A stretch of 64,000 bases of DNA from Noviherbaspirillum pedocola (GTDB lineage: Bacteria; Pseudomonadota; Gammaproteobacteria; Burkholderiales; Burkholderiaceae_D), in the NCBI RefSeq assembly GCF_016632335.1, contig NZ_JAEPBG010000002.1, forward strand, positions 310,001 through 374,000. The letters are read 5' to 3'. Within the stretch, counting starts at the first letter, position 1, and each line of letters opens with the position of its first letter. The notes beneath the pieces were generated by a model. That model was not told where the DNA came from. It was given only the letters and a program-made list of their open reading frames with translations, and did not search any database. The position numbers were made by a program, and so were the translations under genes. This document shows positions 8,605 to 17,310 of the stretch, piece by piece.

Positions 8605-10176
8605 ATGCAGCCTAGCTTGTTGGGAAACGAAGATGCCGTGCTTGAAGCCGCACCGGCCACGACGAAACGGGGGGCGCTGACTTACGTCGGCGCATTCATC
8701 GTTCTATTCGGAATCATCATGATTCCGTTTTTCCTGTGTTCTCCATTGCCGCTGGTGGATTACCCGAACCATGTGGCGCGGATGTACATCATCGCCAACC
8801 TGTCGCATTCGGCGGACCTGGCGAAATACTATGCGCTGAACTGGGGCTTCGTGCCGAACCTGGCGATGGATCTGATCGTGCCCGCACTGATCGGCCCGCT
8901 TTCGGCTGAAACCGCGTCCTGGCTCTTTACGTTAGTCACGCTGCTGCTGATCGCCACCGGCACGATGGCGCTGCATCGCGCGCTGTTTCGCCGCTGGACC
9001 TATACGCCGTTCCTGTGCTTTCTCCTGCTGTACAACCGCTCCTTCATCTGGGGCTTTCTGAATTACCTGTTCACGGTAGGCCTGGCCCTGTGGGTATTCG
9101 CCGCCCATGTGCATTTCCGCAAGCGCGGATCCGTCATCAATCGCGTCGGTCTGTTCACGATCGCCTCGATCGTGCTGATGACCTCGCATCTGCATGCGTT
9201 TGCCTGCTATGCGATCCTGGTCGGCTGCTATGAGATCTCGATCGCCTGGCGCGTGCGGCGCAAGACCGGCGCCATCCCCTGGATGGACCTGGTAATACCG
9301 GCGCTGCAGTTCGTCGCGCCGCTGCTAATTTTCGTCCTTCTCAGCAGCACCGCAAACCGCGCCGGAGAGATGGCTTACTTCGGCATCCTCGGCAAGATCA
9401 ACGGCTTGGTCGACATCTTCAACAACTACAACGCGGTGCTCGACGTGGCGACCTTCGCGGTGCTCGGCGGCCTGTTCGCGCTGGGCCTGTACACCCGGCG
9501 CATCGTCGTGCACCAGGACATGCGCTTCGGCATCGTGGCGCTGTTCCTGATCTACTGGGCGATGCCGGACCAGATCTTCTCTTCGTTCTTCGCCGATCGG
9601 CGCCTCATGGTGCTGGTGGGCCTGGTGCTGGTGGCATCGATGGACCTGCGGCTCGAAGGCCTGCGCTGGCAGCGCCCGCTGCTCGCTGCGATTTGCCTGC
9701 TGTTCGTGGGGCGCATGGGCGTCATCATGCTGAACTGGCATCGCACCGAGCCGGTGTTTCGCGATGTGCTCTCGGTGATGGACGACATCAAGCCGGGCAC
9801 CCGCGTGCTGGCCATGGTTGGCGGCGGCATCACGCCGACGATACAGAATCCACCGCTGGACCACATCTCGAACCTAGCCGTGGTGAAGAAGAACGTCTAC
9901 ATCAATAGTCTGTTCGCCGAGCCGGGCCAGCAGCCGCTGCGCGTGGTGACGGGCAATTCCGCGAGCTACTCGATTTCGCCGTCGCAGACGCTGCGCCAGA
10001 AGCCCGAGCAGAAGCTGGCCAACCCGTTCCCGAATATTCTGTGGGAGCGATTCGACTACGTGCTGCTGATCAATCCGGTGTCGATCACGAAGGACATCCC
10101 GTCCTATCTGCATCCTGTTCGTCATGCCGGCGTGGCGACGCTGTATGCGGTAGGAGATGAGGCCAAGGTGGATTGA
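8605..10176 (+). CDS. Polytopic membrane protein, paralogue 1 of 3 (possible GT-C fold)
   Basis: A protein of 523 residues with about ten hydrophobic segments. It is clearly paralogous to the protein at 10440-11930: both carry FLCSPLPL, DYPNHxARMY, the run FVPNLAMDLIVP, and a C-terminal half with SNLAVVKKxVYINSLFAEPGQQPLRVVTG. The Asp/His in the first loop (DYPNH) resembles the acidic first-loop motif of GT-C glycosyltransferases, but I see no family that I can name. ATG 8605 is preferred; an in-frame TTG at 8581 would add eight residues. A strong terminator follows at 10203. The context of a GT2 enzyme and flippase suggests a role in periplasmic glycan transfer; this is inference. Confidence 0.75.
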   Translation: MQPSLLGNEDAVLEAAPATTKRGALTYVGAFIVLFGIIMIPFFLCSPLPLVDYPNHVARMYIIANLSHSADLAKYYALNWGFVPNLAMDLIVPALIGPLSAETASWLFTLVTLLLIATGTMALHRALFRRWTYTPFLCFLLLYNRSFIWGFLNYLFTVGLALWVFAAHVHFRKRGSVINRVGLFTIASIVLMTSHLHAFACYAILVGCYEISIAWRVRRKTGAIPWMDLVIPALQFVAPLLIFVLLSSTANRAGEMAYFGILGKINGLVDIFNNYNAVLDVATFAVLGGLFALGLYTRRIVVHQDMRFGIVALFLIYWAMPDQIFSSFFADRRLMVLVGLVLVASMDLRLEGLRWQRPLLAAICLLFVGRMGVIMLNWHRTEPVFRDVLSVMDDIKPGTRVLAMVGGGITPTIQNPPLDHISNLAVVKKNVYINSLFAEPGQQPLRVVTGNSASYSISPSQTLRQKPEQKLANPFPNILWERFDYVLLINPVSITKDIPSYLHPVRHAGVATLYAVGDEAKVD

Positions 10177-10202
10177 GGCCTTGGTAGAAGGAAGGATGCA
10201 GG

Positions 10203-10235
10203 ATGGCGAGGGCAGTGTCCCTCGCCATTTTTTTT
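10203..10235 (+). terminator. Rho-independent terminator after the gene ending at 10176
   Basis: A 10-bp perfect stem (ATGGCGAGGG / CCCTCGCCAT) with loop CAGTGT is followed by eight T residues. It lies 27 bases downstream of the stop codon and is a textbook intrinsic terminator. Confidence 0.93.
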
Positions 10236-10303
10236 GCGCGTCGGCACCGGGGCATGGTCAGGCGGGATCCGAAGCAATCATCGATGCCTATCGCTTGGGG
10301 CGT

Positions 10304-10364
10304 GTAGGGTGGGCGCCAGCCCACGCGGCGATTGACCGTCCGCGTGGGCTGGCGCCCACCCTAC
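10304..10364. repeat. Inverted REP pair, family B (GTAGGGTGGGC type)
   Basis: Two 25-base arms (10304-10328 and 10340-10364) are perfect inverted complements, separated by 11 bases. Each arm starts with the GTAG head followed by GGTGGGCGCCAGCCCACG, itself a small palindrome. This is a BIME-like pair, the second subfamily in the window; a more diverged pair lies at 50341-50441. It sits between convergent genes. Confidence 0.85.
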
Positions 10365-10439
10365 GAACGTATGCACGACCGGGCCGCTGCTTGCTTGCGC
10401 ACATGCGGCCGCTGCGTCTGCAATGCCACTACTCTCGGG

Positions 10440-11930
10440 TCAATGCGTTACCGTGTAAAGCCGCACATTGTCCTTCTCGAACGCCAGATGCATCGCGGCC
10501 GGGCGCTCCTTCACGAAGAACTGCGGATTGATCATCAGCACGTAGTCGAAGCGTTCCAGCGGCAACTCCTTGAATGGATTCGCGGTGCCCATCTGGCTCG
10601 CTTTCATGCGGAAGGTCTGCGAAGGCGATACCGAATACTTCGCATGAAAGCCCGTCACCACGCGCAGCGGTTGCTGGCCCGGTTCAGCGAACAGACTGTT
10701 GATGTACACATCCTTCTTCACCACCGCCATGTTCGCAACATGCTCCAGCGGCGGATTCTGCAGGCTTGGATAATCGGTGCAGCCATAGAGCACTGCAACG
10801 CGGCTGCCGGGCTGCAGCCTGTCTATGGCTTCCATCACTGGCGCATACACCGCGCGCGCATGCATCCAGTTCACCCCGATCACGGCCATCCTTGCCACAA
10901 ACAGCAGGGCAATGGCGGCGCAAACGAGGGCAAGCGCGCGCCTCGAGCGTACCTGGATGCGCATGGCCGCCACGGCGACCAGCGCGATCATGACCAGCAG
11001 CCGGCGGTCGGCGCCATACGAGGAAAAGAATTGATGCGGTATCGCGAGATACAGCACGAACAGTATCGCCAGCGGCAGGATCATCAGGCGATGCAGCTGC
11101 AGTCGTTTCGTCGCCAGCGCCCATGCCGCCAGGCCGACGAGCAGCACGAAGCTGAAGGCGTCCAGCGGCAGGTTGTAATTGTTGAACAGGTCAAGCAGGC
11201 CAACGGCCTTGTCTATCGGATTGCCGAACTGGTTCTCGCCTGAGCGGCCCATCGTCGCACTGAAGCGGAAGAACAGAACGATGGGCAGTACGAACTGCGC
11301 GGCGGCCACCAGCAGCGAGCGCCAATCCAACGGCCTCTTCTCGCGCCATTGCCGCCATGTGATCGACAACTCATAACCGCCAACGAGAATCGCATAGCTG
11401 GCGAAGGCATGCAGGTGCGCCACCAGCAGGATGGTGGACAAGAGCGAGAACAACAGGATGCGCAGGGCGGGCGACCGGTCGCGCATGCGCACATGGAAAG
11501 CCATCAGCCACAGCGCCAGGCCGACCGCGAACAGGTAATTCAAAAAGCCCCACAGCAGATGGCGGTTGTACAGCAGCAGAAAAGCGGCGAACGGAGCGAG
11601 AGACGAGCTGCCGTACAGCGCACGATGCAGTGCGATGGCGCCGCTGGCCATCAGCAGCAGCGCCACCGCGGTGAAGAGCAGAGTGGCAGACTCGGCGGAC
11701 AGCGGAGGAATCAGGCGCGGCACGATCAGATCCATCGCCAGGTTCGGCACGAAGCTCCAGTCCAGCGAATAGTATTGGGCCAGCTGCGCCGAATGCGGCA
11801 GCTTGGCGATGAGGTACATCCGCGCCAGATGATTCGGGTAATCCGACAGCGGCAAGGGTGAGCAGAGCAAGAACGGAATCAGTACCAGCACGGACAAAGC
11901 GAGAAAGGCGAGCACATGGCTCGCCGGCAT
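10440..11930 (-). CDS. Polytopic membrane protein, paralogue 2 of 3 (possible GT-C fold)
   Basis: A protein of 496 residues from ATG 11930, with about ten hydrophobic segments. It is closely similar along its whole length to the protein at 8605-10176, sharing FLLCSPLPLSDYPNHLARMY, the FVPNLAMDLIVP run, a LLWGFLNYLFAVGLALW segment and the AVVKKDVYINSLFAEPGQQP stretch. The two genes are convergent, so this is an inverted duplication with the terminator and REP pair between them. The open frame extends to a TTG at 12029, adding 33 residues; the upstream part has no matching sequence in the paralogue, so I favour 11930. Function unknown; a GT-C-type transferase or glycan polymerase is possible. 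Confidence 0.75.
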   Translation of the reverse strand: MPASHVLAFLALSVLVLIPFLLCSPLPLSDYPNHLARMYLIAKLPHSAQLAQYYSLDWSFVPNLAMDLIVPRLIPPLSAESATLLFTAVALLLMASGAIALHRALYGSSSLAPFAAFLLLYNRHLLWGFLNYLFAVGLALWLMAFHVRMRDRSPALRILLFSLLSTILLVAHLHAFASYAILVGGYELSITWRQWREKRPLDWRSLLVAAAQFVLPIVLFFRFSATMGRSGENQFGNPIDKAVGLLDLFNNYNLPLDAFSFVLLVGLAAWALATKRLQLHRLMILPLAILFVLYLAIPHQFFSSYGADRRLLVMIALVAVAAMRIQVRSRRALALVCAAIALLFVARMAVIGVNWMHARAVYAPVMEAIDRLQPGSRVAVLYGCTDYPSLQNPPLEHVANMAVVKKDVYINSLFAEPGQQPLRVVTGFHAKYSVSPSQTFRMKASQMGTANPFKELPLERFDYVLMINPQFFVKERPAAMHLAFEKDNVRLYTVTH

Positions 11931-12212
11931 CTTGTTTCGGACAATCAATGGATGCTCCGTTCCGAGAGTTTGATTCGCCTCAAGTCGATTTCCCCAGCGC
12001 CTTGCGCGAATCGTAGAGTGAAATTGCAAAAATGTAATCTAATTCATTCTATCCAAACGCCAGGGCAGCAGCTCTGCAATGGCATCCATCGTTGTGCTCG
12101 AGCAAGGCAGTGTGTACGAGCGCCGCCACGCCGGGCACGGCACCGATGACGATAAGGGGAGTCGCTTCGAAGCCGCCGCCGTCGACGGAAACCGCGCCGA
12201 TCCGCGTGAGGC

Positions 12213-13220
12213 ATGAGTTTGAGGACAGCAGTGCAAACCCTATTCGAATCGACCCATCCATCAGCGCTCGACACGGCTGGGCAAGGGAAGAAACTTGCCA
12301 TCGTGGTGCCCTGCTACAACGAGCAGGAAGTGCTGCCGACCACGATACGGCGCCTGATCGAAGTGCGTGACAAGCTCGCGCTCGAAGGCCTGATCCGCGC
12401 CGATAGCAGCATCACGTTCGTCGATGACGGCTCGCGTGATCAGACCTGGAGGCTGATCGAGGATGGCGCGCGCGCGCATGCGGGCGTGCACGGCATCAAG
12501 CTCTCGAGAAATCGCGGCCACCAGAACGCACTGATCGCGGGACTGCTGCATGTCGATGGCGACATGGTCATCAGCGTCGATGCCGATTTGCAGGATGACC
12601 TCGGCGCAATCCGCCAGATGGTGCTCAAGTATCACGACGGCTGCGACATCGTCTATGGCGTGCGCAGTCATCGGGCCAGCGACACCTTCTTCAAGCGCTT
12701 CACCGCCGAGTCGTTCTACCGCCTGCTTGATCTGCTGGGCGTGGATGTCGTGTTCAATCATGCGGATTACCGCCTGATGAGCCGGGCCGCGATCGAAGCG
12801 TTGAAGGCTTACCGCGAAGTGAACCTGTATTTGCGCGGCATCATTCCGCAACTCGGCTTTCGCACCGATGTCGTGACCTATGAAAGAGCCGAACGCTTTG
12901 CCGGCGAGTCGAAGTATCCGCTGACGAAGATGCTGGCGCTGGCATGGAATGGGCTGACGTCGTTTTCGCCAAGTCCGCTGCGCTGGATTACGGGAATCGG
13001 CATTGTGGTATCGCTGTTTTCCTTCGGCATCGGCGGCTGGGCCCTGACCGCCACGCTGGTGTTTCACACCGCCATTCCCGGCTGGGCATCGACGGTGATA
13101 CCAATGTACTTCCTCGGTGGCATACAGCTGCTGAGCCTGGGCATCATCGGCGAGTACGTGTCCAAGATTTATCTCGAAACCAAGGCGCGTCCGCGCTTCA
13201 TCATTGAAAAGACTGTCTGA
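12213..13220 (+). CDS. Second DPM1/GtrB-type family 2 glycosyltransferase
   Basis: A 335-residue GT2 enzyme with VVPCYNEQEVLPTT, FVDDGSRDQT, KLSRNRGHQNAL and the metal motif SVDADLQDD. Two C-terminal membrane helices are followed by LGIIGEYVSKIYLETKARPRF, the GtrB-like tail. It would make a polyprenyl-phosphate sugar on the cytoplasmic face. It resembles the gene at 7313 in layout but not closely in sequence. It is divergent from paralogue 2, and paralogue 3 starts 18 bases after its stop. It therefore forms a GT2 plus polytopic-protein unit, mirroring the arrangement of the 7313 and 8605 genes. Confidence 0.9.
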   Translation: MSLRTAVQTLFESTHPSALDTAGQGKKLAIVVPCYNEQEVLPTTIRRLIEVRDKLALEGLIRADSSITFVDDGSRDQTWRLIEDGARAHAGVHGIKLSRNRGHQNALIAGLLHVDGDMVISVDADLQDDLGAIRQMVLKYHDGCDIVYGVRSHRASDTFFKRFTAESFYRLLDLLGVDVVFNHADYRLMSRAAIEALKAYREVNLYLRGIIPQLGFRTDVVTYERAERFAGESKYPLTKMLALAWNGLTSFSPSPLRWITGIGIVVSLFSFGIGGWALTATLVFHTAIPGWASTVIPMYFLGGIQLLSLGIIGEYVSKIYLETKARPRFIIEKTV

Positions 13221-13238
13221 CATGGGAATGCCAACAAC

Positions 13239-14840
13239 ATGAGCGTGGACTTGGGGCAATCGCGCCCGCGGCTGCTGTTCACGCTTTTCGTCGCCTGGGG
13301 CGCGCTGATCTTCTGGATTGCACCGCATCCGCCCATGGTGGATTTGCCGCAACATGCGGGACAGATTGCGTTGCTGCACGACTTCGTGCTGCGCAGCTCG
13401 CCATGGTCGGACAACTTCCTGATCAATCTGAGCACGCCTTATCTGCTCGGCTATGGCCTGGCGCTGCCGCTGTCCTTCATCATGCCGATCGCAGCAAGCA
13501 TGAAGCTGCTGCTGTCGATCGCCTATCTCGGCTTCGTGTTCATCGGCGTGAAGATGCGCCAACGTGTCGGCGCGGACGAGCGCATCGACTGGCTTTTCAT
13601 TCCCGGCTTCTTTGGTTTCAGCTACAACTGGGGTCTCTACACCTTCCTGCTGGCCGCGCCGATTTGCCTGCTATTCATCTATCTCGCAGACCGCTACGCG
13701 GAAAAGCCCGGCCTGCGCCGCGGTGTATGGACCGTGCTCTGTGGCCTGGCGCTGCTGGTATCGCATGGACTGGCGTTCGTGCTTGGCTGGGCGGCGGGCT
13801 TTGGGTTGCTGGCGTTGCGCAGCCTGCGGGCGCGTCGCATCCCCGTCGCGCAGGTGCTGCCTTTCGCGCTGCTTGCCCTGGGAGCGGTGGGTTATTTCAT
13901 CCTCGGCCGGCACATGGATGCGGCCGTCATCAGCAGCAACGGCGTAGCGGACTATTGGGGGCCCGATCCGCTGGCGCGCCTGCTCAACGGACTGATGTTC
14001 AATTTCGCCTTCGACCATGTAAGCGGTTCGCCGAATCGCTACATGGTGCTGGGCGCGCTGATGTTCCTCGCGCCCTTGCTGATGGGGCTGCGTCCGCGCT
14101 GGCGCAATCTGGCGAGCTGGGTGCCTTTTGCCTGCGTGGCCGGCATCTTCTTTCTCGGTCCCAGCACGGCGAGCAATACCTCGCTGCTGTATGAGCGTTT
14201 TTCCCTGTACCTGCTGCCGCTGTTTGCCTGGCTGTGCGCGGCGCCAAAGGCGTCGGATGCGGCCTTATCCGCGTTCGGTGCGGCGCGCGCACGCGTGGGG
14301 CAGGGCGTGTTGATACTCTGCTGCGTGGCGACGCTCGGCATGGTGTCCCTGAATGCCTGGCGCTTCCGCGCAGAGACCCACGACTTCGATGCCGCAGTGC
14401 GCCAGCTCGATGCGAAGGCACGCACGCTCGGCCTGGTGTTCGACACTTCCAGCACTACGCTGCGCAACAACATCGTCTATGTGCATTACCCGCTGTGGTA
14501 CCAGGCGGAAAAGCATGGCCTGACCGATTTCAATTTCGCCTGGTTCACGCCGCAGATCGTGCGGTACAAGCCGAGTCGCCAGCCGCCGGTGCACATCGGC
14601 TTCGAATGGTCGCCGGACCAGTTCAATTGGAAACAGCACCAGGGCGAGCATTACCGCTATTTCTTCGTGCGCGGCCCGCATGCGAGTGTGGAGAAACTGT
14701 TTGCGGGCGCGCCCTGCATGCCGCAGCAGGTCATCAGCGCCGGGGCCTGGGTGGTGTACGAGAATCCCTGCGTGCGCGAAGGCGCAGCGGCCGGCGGCGC
14801 GCCGCAGGTGGCATCGTTCGAGGGAAAGGCGGGGCAGTAG
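13239..14840 (+). CDS. Polytopic membrane protein, paralogue 3 of 3 (more distant)
   Basis: A 533-residue membrane protein with about ten to twelve hydrophobic segments. It shares architecture with the proteins at 8605 and 10440: a first loop with a short acidic/His motif (HPPMVDLPQHAGQI, residues ~28-41, compare DYPNHxAR), a GxYTFLLAAP segment in place of GFLNYLFxVG, and a soluble C-terminal region. Identity is low, so it is a distant relative. It starts 18 bases after the GT2 gene and should be co-transcribed with it. The pair suggests that the GT2 product, a polyprenyl-phosphate sugar, is used by this protein; this is inference. No recognised family. Confidence 0.72.
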   Translation: MSVDLGQSRPRLLFTLFVAWGALIFWIAPHPPMVDLPQHAGQIALLHDFVLRSSPWSDNFLINLSTPYLLGYGLALPLSFIMPIAASMKLLLSIAYLGFVFIGVKMRQRVGADERIDWLFIPGFFGFSYNWGLYTFLLAAPICLLFIYLADRYAEKPGLRRGVWTVLCGLALLVSHGLAFVLGWAAGFGLLALRSLRARRIPVAQVLPFALLALGAVGYFILGRHMDAAVISSNGVADYWGPDPLARLLNGLMFNFAFDHVSGSPNRYMVLGALMFLAPLLMGLRPRWRNLASWVPFACVAGIFFLGPSTASNTSLLYERFSLYLLPLFAWLCAAPKASDAALSAFGAARARVGQGVLILCCVATLGMVSLNAWRFRAETHDFDAAVRQLDAKARTLGLVFDTSSTTLRNNIVYVHYPLWYQAEKHGLTDFNFAWFTPQIVRYKPSRQPPVHIGFEWSPDQFNWKQHQGEHYRYFFVRGPHASVEKLFAGAPCMPQQVISAGAWVVYENPCVREGAAAGGAPQVASFEGKAGQ

Positions 14841-14907
14841 GCGCCGTGCTCCGGATGTGTGGCAGGAAAGCCGAGGCGGGCGCAGCCCGATGACACCGAG
14901 ATAGCGC

Positions 14908-15166
14908 GTAGGTTGGGCTGACAGCCCAACAAGAACACCCGCAGGCCGCGAGCATGTTGGAATTCGCGTAGGTTGGGCTGCCAAGCCCAACGAAAGCTCG
15001 ATCCCATACGAACTCCCGTTGGGCTTCCTTCCGAACTCCCGTTGGGCTTCCTTCGTCAGCCCAACCTACGAACCCGCAACTGCGACCTTGAAAGGCTTGA
15101 CTGACAAGCCCAACGGAACCTCGTATGTCCGCGGATGTTCTTGTTGGGCCTGTCAGCCCAACCTAC
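14908..15166. repeat. Cluster of REP-like palindromes, family A
   Basis: Forward GTAGGTTGGGCT copies lie at 14908-14930 and 14968-14991. Reverse copies ending in CCCAACCTAC lie at 15041-15069 and 15143-15166, with partial copies at 15018-15034 and 15094-15114. This is the largest repeat array in the window and lies between convergent genes. Apart from the repeats and the hairpin at 15191, I see nothing in the 419-base gap 14841-15259. Confidence 0.85.
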
Positions 15167-15190
15167 GCAAATGCGTGCCGCAAATGACAA

Positions 15191-15217
15191 GGGGCGGGAA
15201 TTTCGCATTCCCGCCCC
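15191..15217 (-). terminator. Hairpin terminator of the ugd-epimerase-synthase operon
   Basis: An 11-bp perfect stem (GGGGCGGGAAT / ATTCCCGCCCC) with a 5-base loop lies 43 bases downstream of the minus-strand gene ending at 15260. The downstream minus-strand bases TTGTCATTT are only moderately T-rich, so termination may be partial. Confidence 0.6.
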
Positions 15218-15259
15218 CGGCTTCATAGGCTATCGCATGTTGCAGCCCGATGACATTGA

Positions 15260-16300
15260 TCAGTCGTTCAGGCTTGCCGCCTCGGTGATCTTGTCCTTGT
15301 ACGCGTCCAGGATCTGGCGCAGCGCATCCTTCATCAGGTATTGCGGCTTCCAGCCGAGATCGTTCATCGTGTTCTCGATCTTCGGCACGCGGTTCTGCAC
15401 GTCCTGGTAACCCTTGCCGTAATAGCCGGCCGACGTGGTTTCCACCAGCTGCACCCGCTTGGCGGAGTCGCGGTATTCCGGATACTCGGCAGCCAGTTCC
15501 AGCATCATCGTGGCCAGCTCGCGGATCGAGTAATTGTTGACCGGGTTGCCGATGTTGAAGATCTTGCCCGTAGCGGCGCCATCCTTGTTGTCGATGATGC
15601 GCACCAGCGCGTCGACGCCGTCATCGACGTAGGTGAACGCGCGCTTCTGCGCGCCGCCATCGACGAGCTGGATGTTTTCGCCGCGCACGATATGGCCCAG
15701 GAACTGGGTCACCACGCGCGAGGAGCCTTCCTTCGGCGTGAAGATCGAATCCAGGCCGGAGCCGATCCAGTTGAACGGGCGGAACAGCGTGAAGTTCAGG
15801 CCTTCCATGCCGTAGCCGTAGATCACGCGGTCCATCAATTGCTTCGAGCAGGCATAGATCCAGCGCTGCTTGTGGATCGGGCCGTAGACCAGGTTGGAAT
15901 TCTCGGGGTCGAACTCGCCGTCGGCGCACATGCCGTACACCTCGGAGGTCGACGGGAACACCAGGTGCTTCTTGTACTTCACCGCGGCGCGCACGATGGG
16001 CAGGTTGGCTTCGAAGTCGAGTTCGAAGACGCGCAGCGGCTCCTTCACATAGGTCGACGGCGTGGCGATGGCCACCAGCGGCAGGATCACGTCGCACTTG
16101 CGCACGTGGTATTCGACCCATTCCTTGTTGATGGTGATGTCGCCTTCGAAGAAGTGCATGCGCGGATGAGACAGCAGATCGGCCAGACGGTCGTTCTGCA
16201 TGTCCATGCCATAGACTTCCCAGTTGGTGGTTTCAAGGATGCGCTTGGACAGGTGATGGCCGATGAAGCCGTTCACCCCGAGGATCAGGACTTTTTTCAT
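15260..16300 (-). CDS. NAD-dependent ArnA-like UDP-glucuronate decarboxylase (UDP-4-keto-pentose / UDP-xylose synthase-like)
   Basis: A 346-residue short-chain dehydrogenase fold enzyme close to the C-terminal domain of ArnA and to stand-alone bifunctional UDP-4-keto-pentose / UDP-xylose synthases. The NAD loop GVNGFIGHHL is at residues 8-17, the catalytic PSTSEVYG with Ser119-Glu120 at 116-123, and the Tyr149-xxx-Lys153 pair in YACSK. It would oxidise and decarboxylate UDP-GlcA to UDP-4-keto-pentose, and possibly reduce that to UDP-xylose. The frame extends upstream to 16507, overlapping the neighbour, but MKKVLILGVNGF at 16300 is the natural start. It is the last gene of the three-gene operon with ugd. 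ArnA-type transformylase is absent. Confidence 0.88.
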   Translation of the reverse strand: MKKVLILGVNGFIGHHLSKRILETTNWEVYGMDMQNDRLADLLSHPRMHFFEGDITINKEWVEYHVRKCDVILPLVAIATPSTYVKEPLRVFELDFEANLPIVRAAVKYKKHLVFPSTSEVYGMCADGEFDPENSNLVYGPIHKQRWIYACSKQLMDRVIYGYGMEGLNFTLFRPFNWIGSGLDSIFTPKEGSSRVVTQFLGHIVRGENIQLVDGGAQKRAFTYVDDGVDALVRIIDNKDGAATGKIFNIGNPVNNYSIRELATMMLELAAEYPEYRDSAKRVQLVETTSAGYYGKGYQDVQNRVPKIENTMNDLGWKPQYLMKDALRQILDAYKDKITEAASLND

Positions 16301-16304
16301 GTGA

Positions 16305-17297
16305 CTAGCGAAGGGGAGGGTTATGCGACCGCGAATTATACCAATCACGGAACGCCGCCAATCCTTTCGCCAGTGGCGTGGACGGCGCAAAGCCGACCCA
16401 GTCGCGCAAACGGTCGGTGTCGGCGTAGGTTGCCGGCACGTCGCCGGGTTGCATCGGCTGCCAGTCGATGCTGGCCTTGCGGTCCAGCACGTCTTCCAGC
16501 GTCGCAATGAAATCCTTCACCTTGATGGGCTGGTGGTTGCCGATATTGAAGACCGCATGCGGTGGCTTGCCTTCCTGCGCCGCCTGCGGCTTGAACAGCA
16601 GCCGTACCACGCCTTCGACGATGTCGTCGATGTAGGTGAAGTCGCGTTCCAGCTCGCCGCCGGCGAATACCGGGATAGCCTCGCCGGCGAGAATTTTCTT
16701 CGTGAAGCTGAAGTAGGCCATGTCCGGCCGGCCCCAGGGACCATAGACGGTGAAGAAGCGCAGCCCCGTCATCGGCAGGCCGTACAGATGGCTGTACGAA
16801 TACGCCATCAGCTCATTCGACTTTTTCGTTGCCGCATACAGCGACACCGGCTCGTCGGTGCGGTCCGACTCGGCGAAGGGCACCTTGACGTTGGCGCCAT
16901 ACACGCTGCTGCTGCTCGCATACAGCAGGTGCTCGGTGCGATGCCTGCGGCAGGCTTCGAGGATATTGCCGAAGCCGACCAGGTTGGACTGGATATATGC
17001 CGCCGGATTCTGCAGCGAATAACGCACGCCGGCCTGCGCCGCGAGATGCACCACCAGCTTCGGCTGAAACTCCTCGAACAGCGCGGCGACCTGGCCGGCG
17101 TCGGCGATATCCATCGTCACGCAGCGGATGCCGCGCGGCTCGAGCAGCGCGGCGACGCGGTCATGCTTCAGCTGTACCGGATAGTAGTCGTTGAAGTTGT
17201 CGCAGCCGATGACGGCATGGCCCATGTCGGCCAGGCGGGCCGCGACGAAACTGCCGACGAAACCGGCGGCGCCGGTGACCAGAATGGGCTTGTTCAT
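16305..17297 (-). CDS. NAD-dependent epimerase, likely UDP-glucuronate 4-epimerase
   Basis: A 330-residue extended SDR protein. The NAD-binding loop TGAAGFVG is at residues 8-15, the catalytic Ser in ASSSSVYG at ~127-134, and the Tyr154-xxx-Lys158 pair in YAATK. The sequence DNFNDYYPVQLKHDR and the LRFFTVYGPWGRPDMA motif (residues ~177-192) are characteristic of UDP-glucuronate 4-epimerases, which make UDP-galacturonate. It lies between ugd (13-base gap) and the decarboxylase (4-base gap), so both would draw on the UDP-GlcA made by Ugd. Other uronate epimerases are possible, but the motif and context agree. Confidence 0.88.
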   Translation of the reverse strand: MNKPILVTGAAGFVGSFVAARLADMGHAVIGCDNFNDYYPVQLKHDRVAALLEPRGIRCVTMDIADAGQVAALFEEFQPKLVVHLAAQAGVRYSLQNPAAYIQSNLVGFGNILEACRRHRTEHLLYASSSSVYGANVKVPFAESDRTDEPVSLYAATKKSNELMAYSYSHLYGLPMTGLRFFTVYGPWGRPDMAYFSFTKKILAGEAIPVFAGGELERDFTYIDDIVEGVVRLLFKPQAAQEGKPPHAVFNIGNHQPIKVKDFIATLEDVLDRKASIDWQPMQPGDVPATYADTDRLRDWVGFAPSTPLAKGLAAFRDWYNSRSHNPPLR

Positions 17298-17310
17298 GCC
17301 GGTACCCCGC

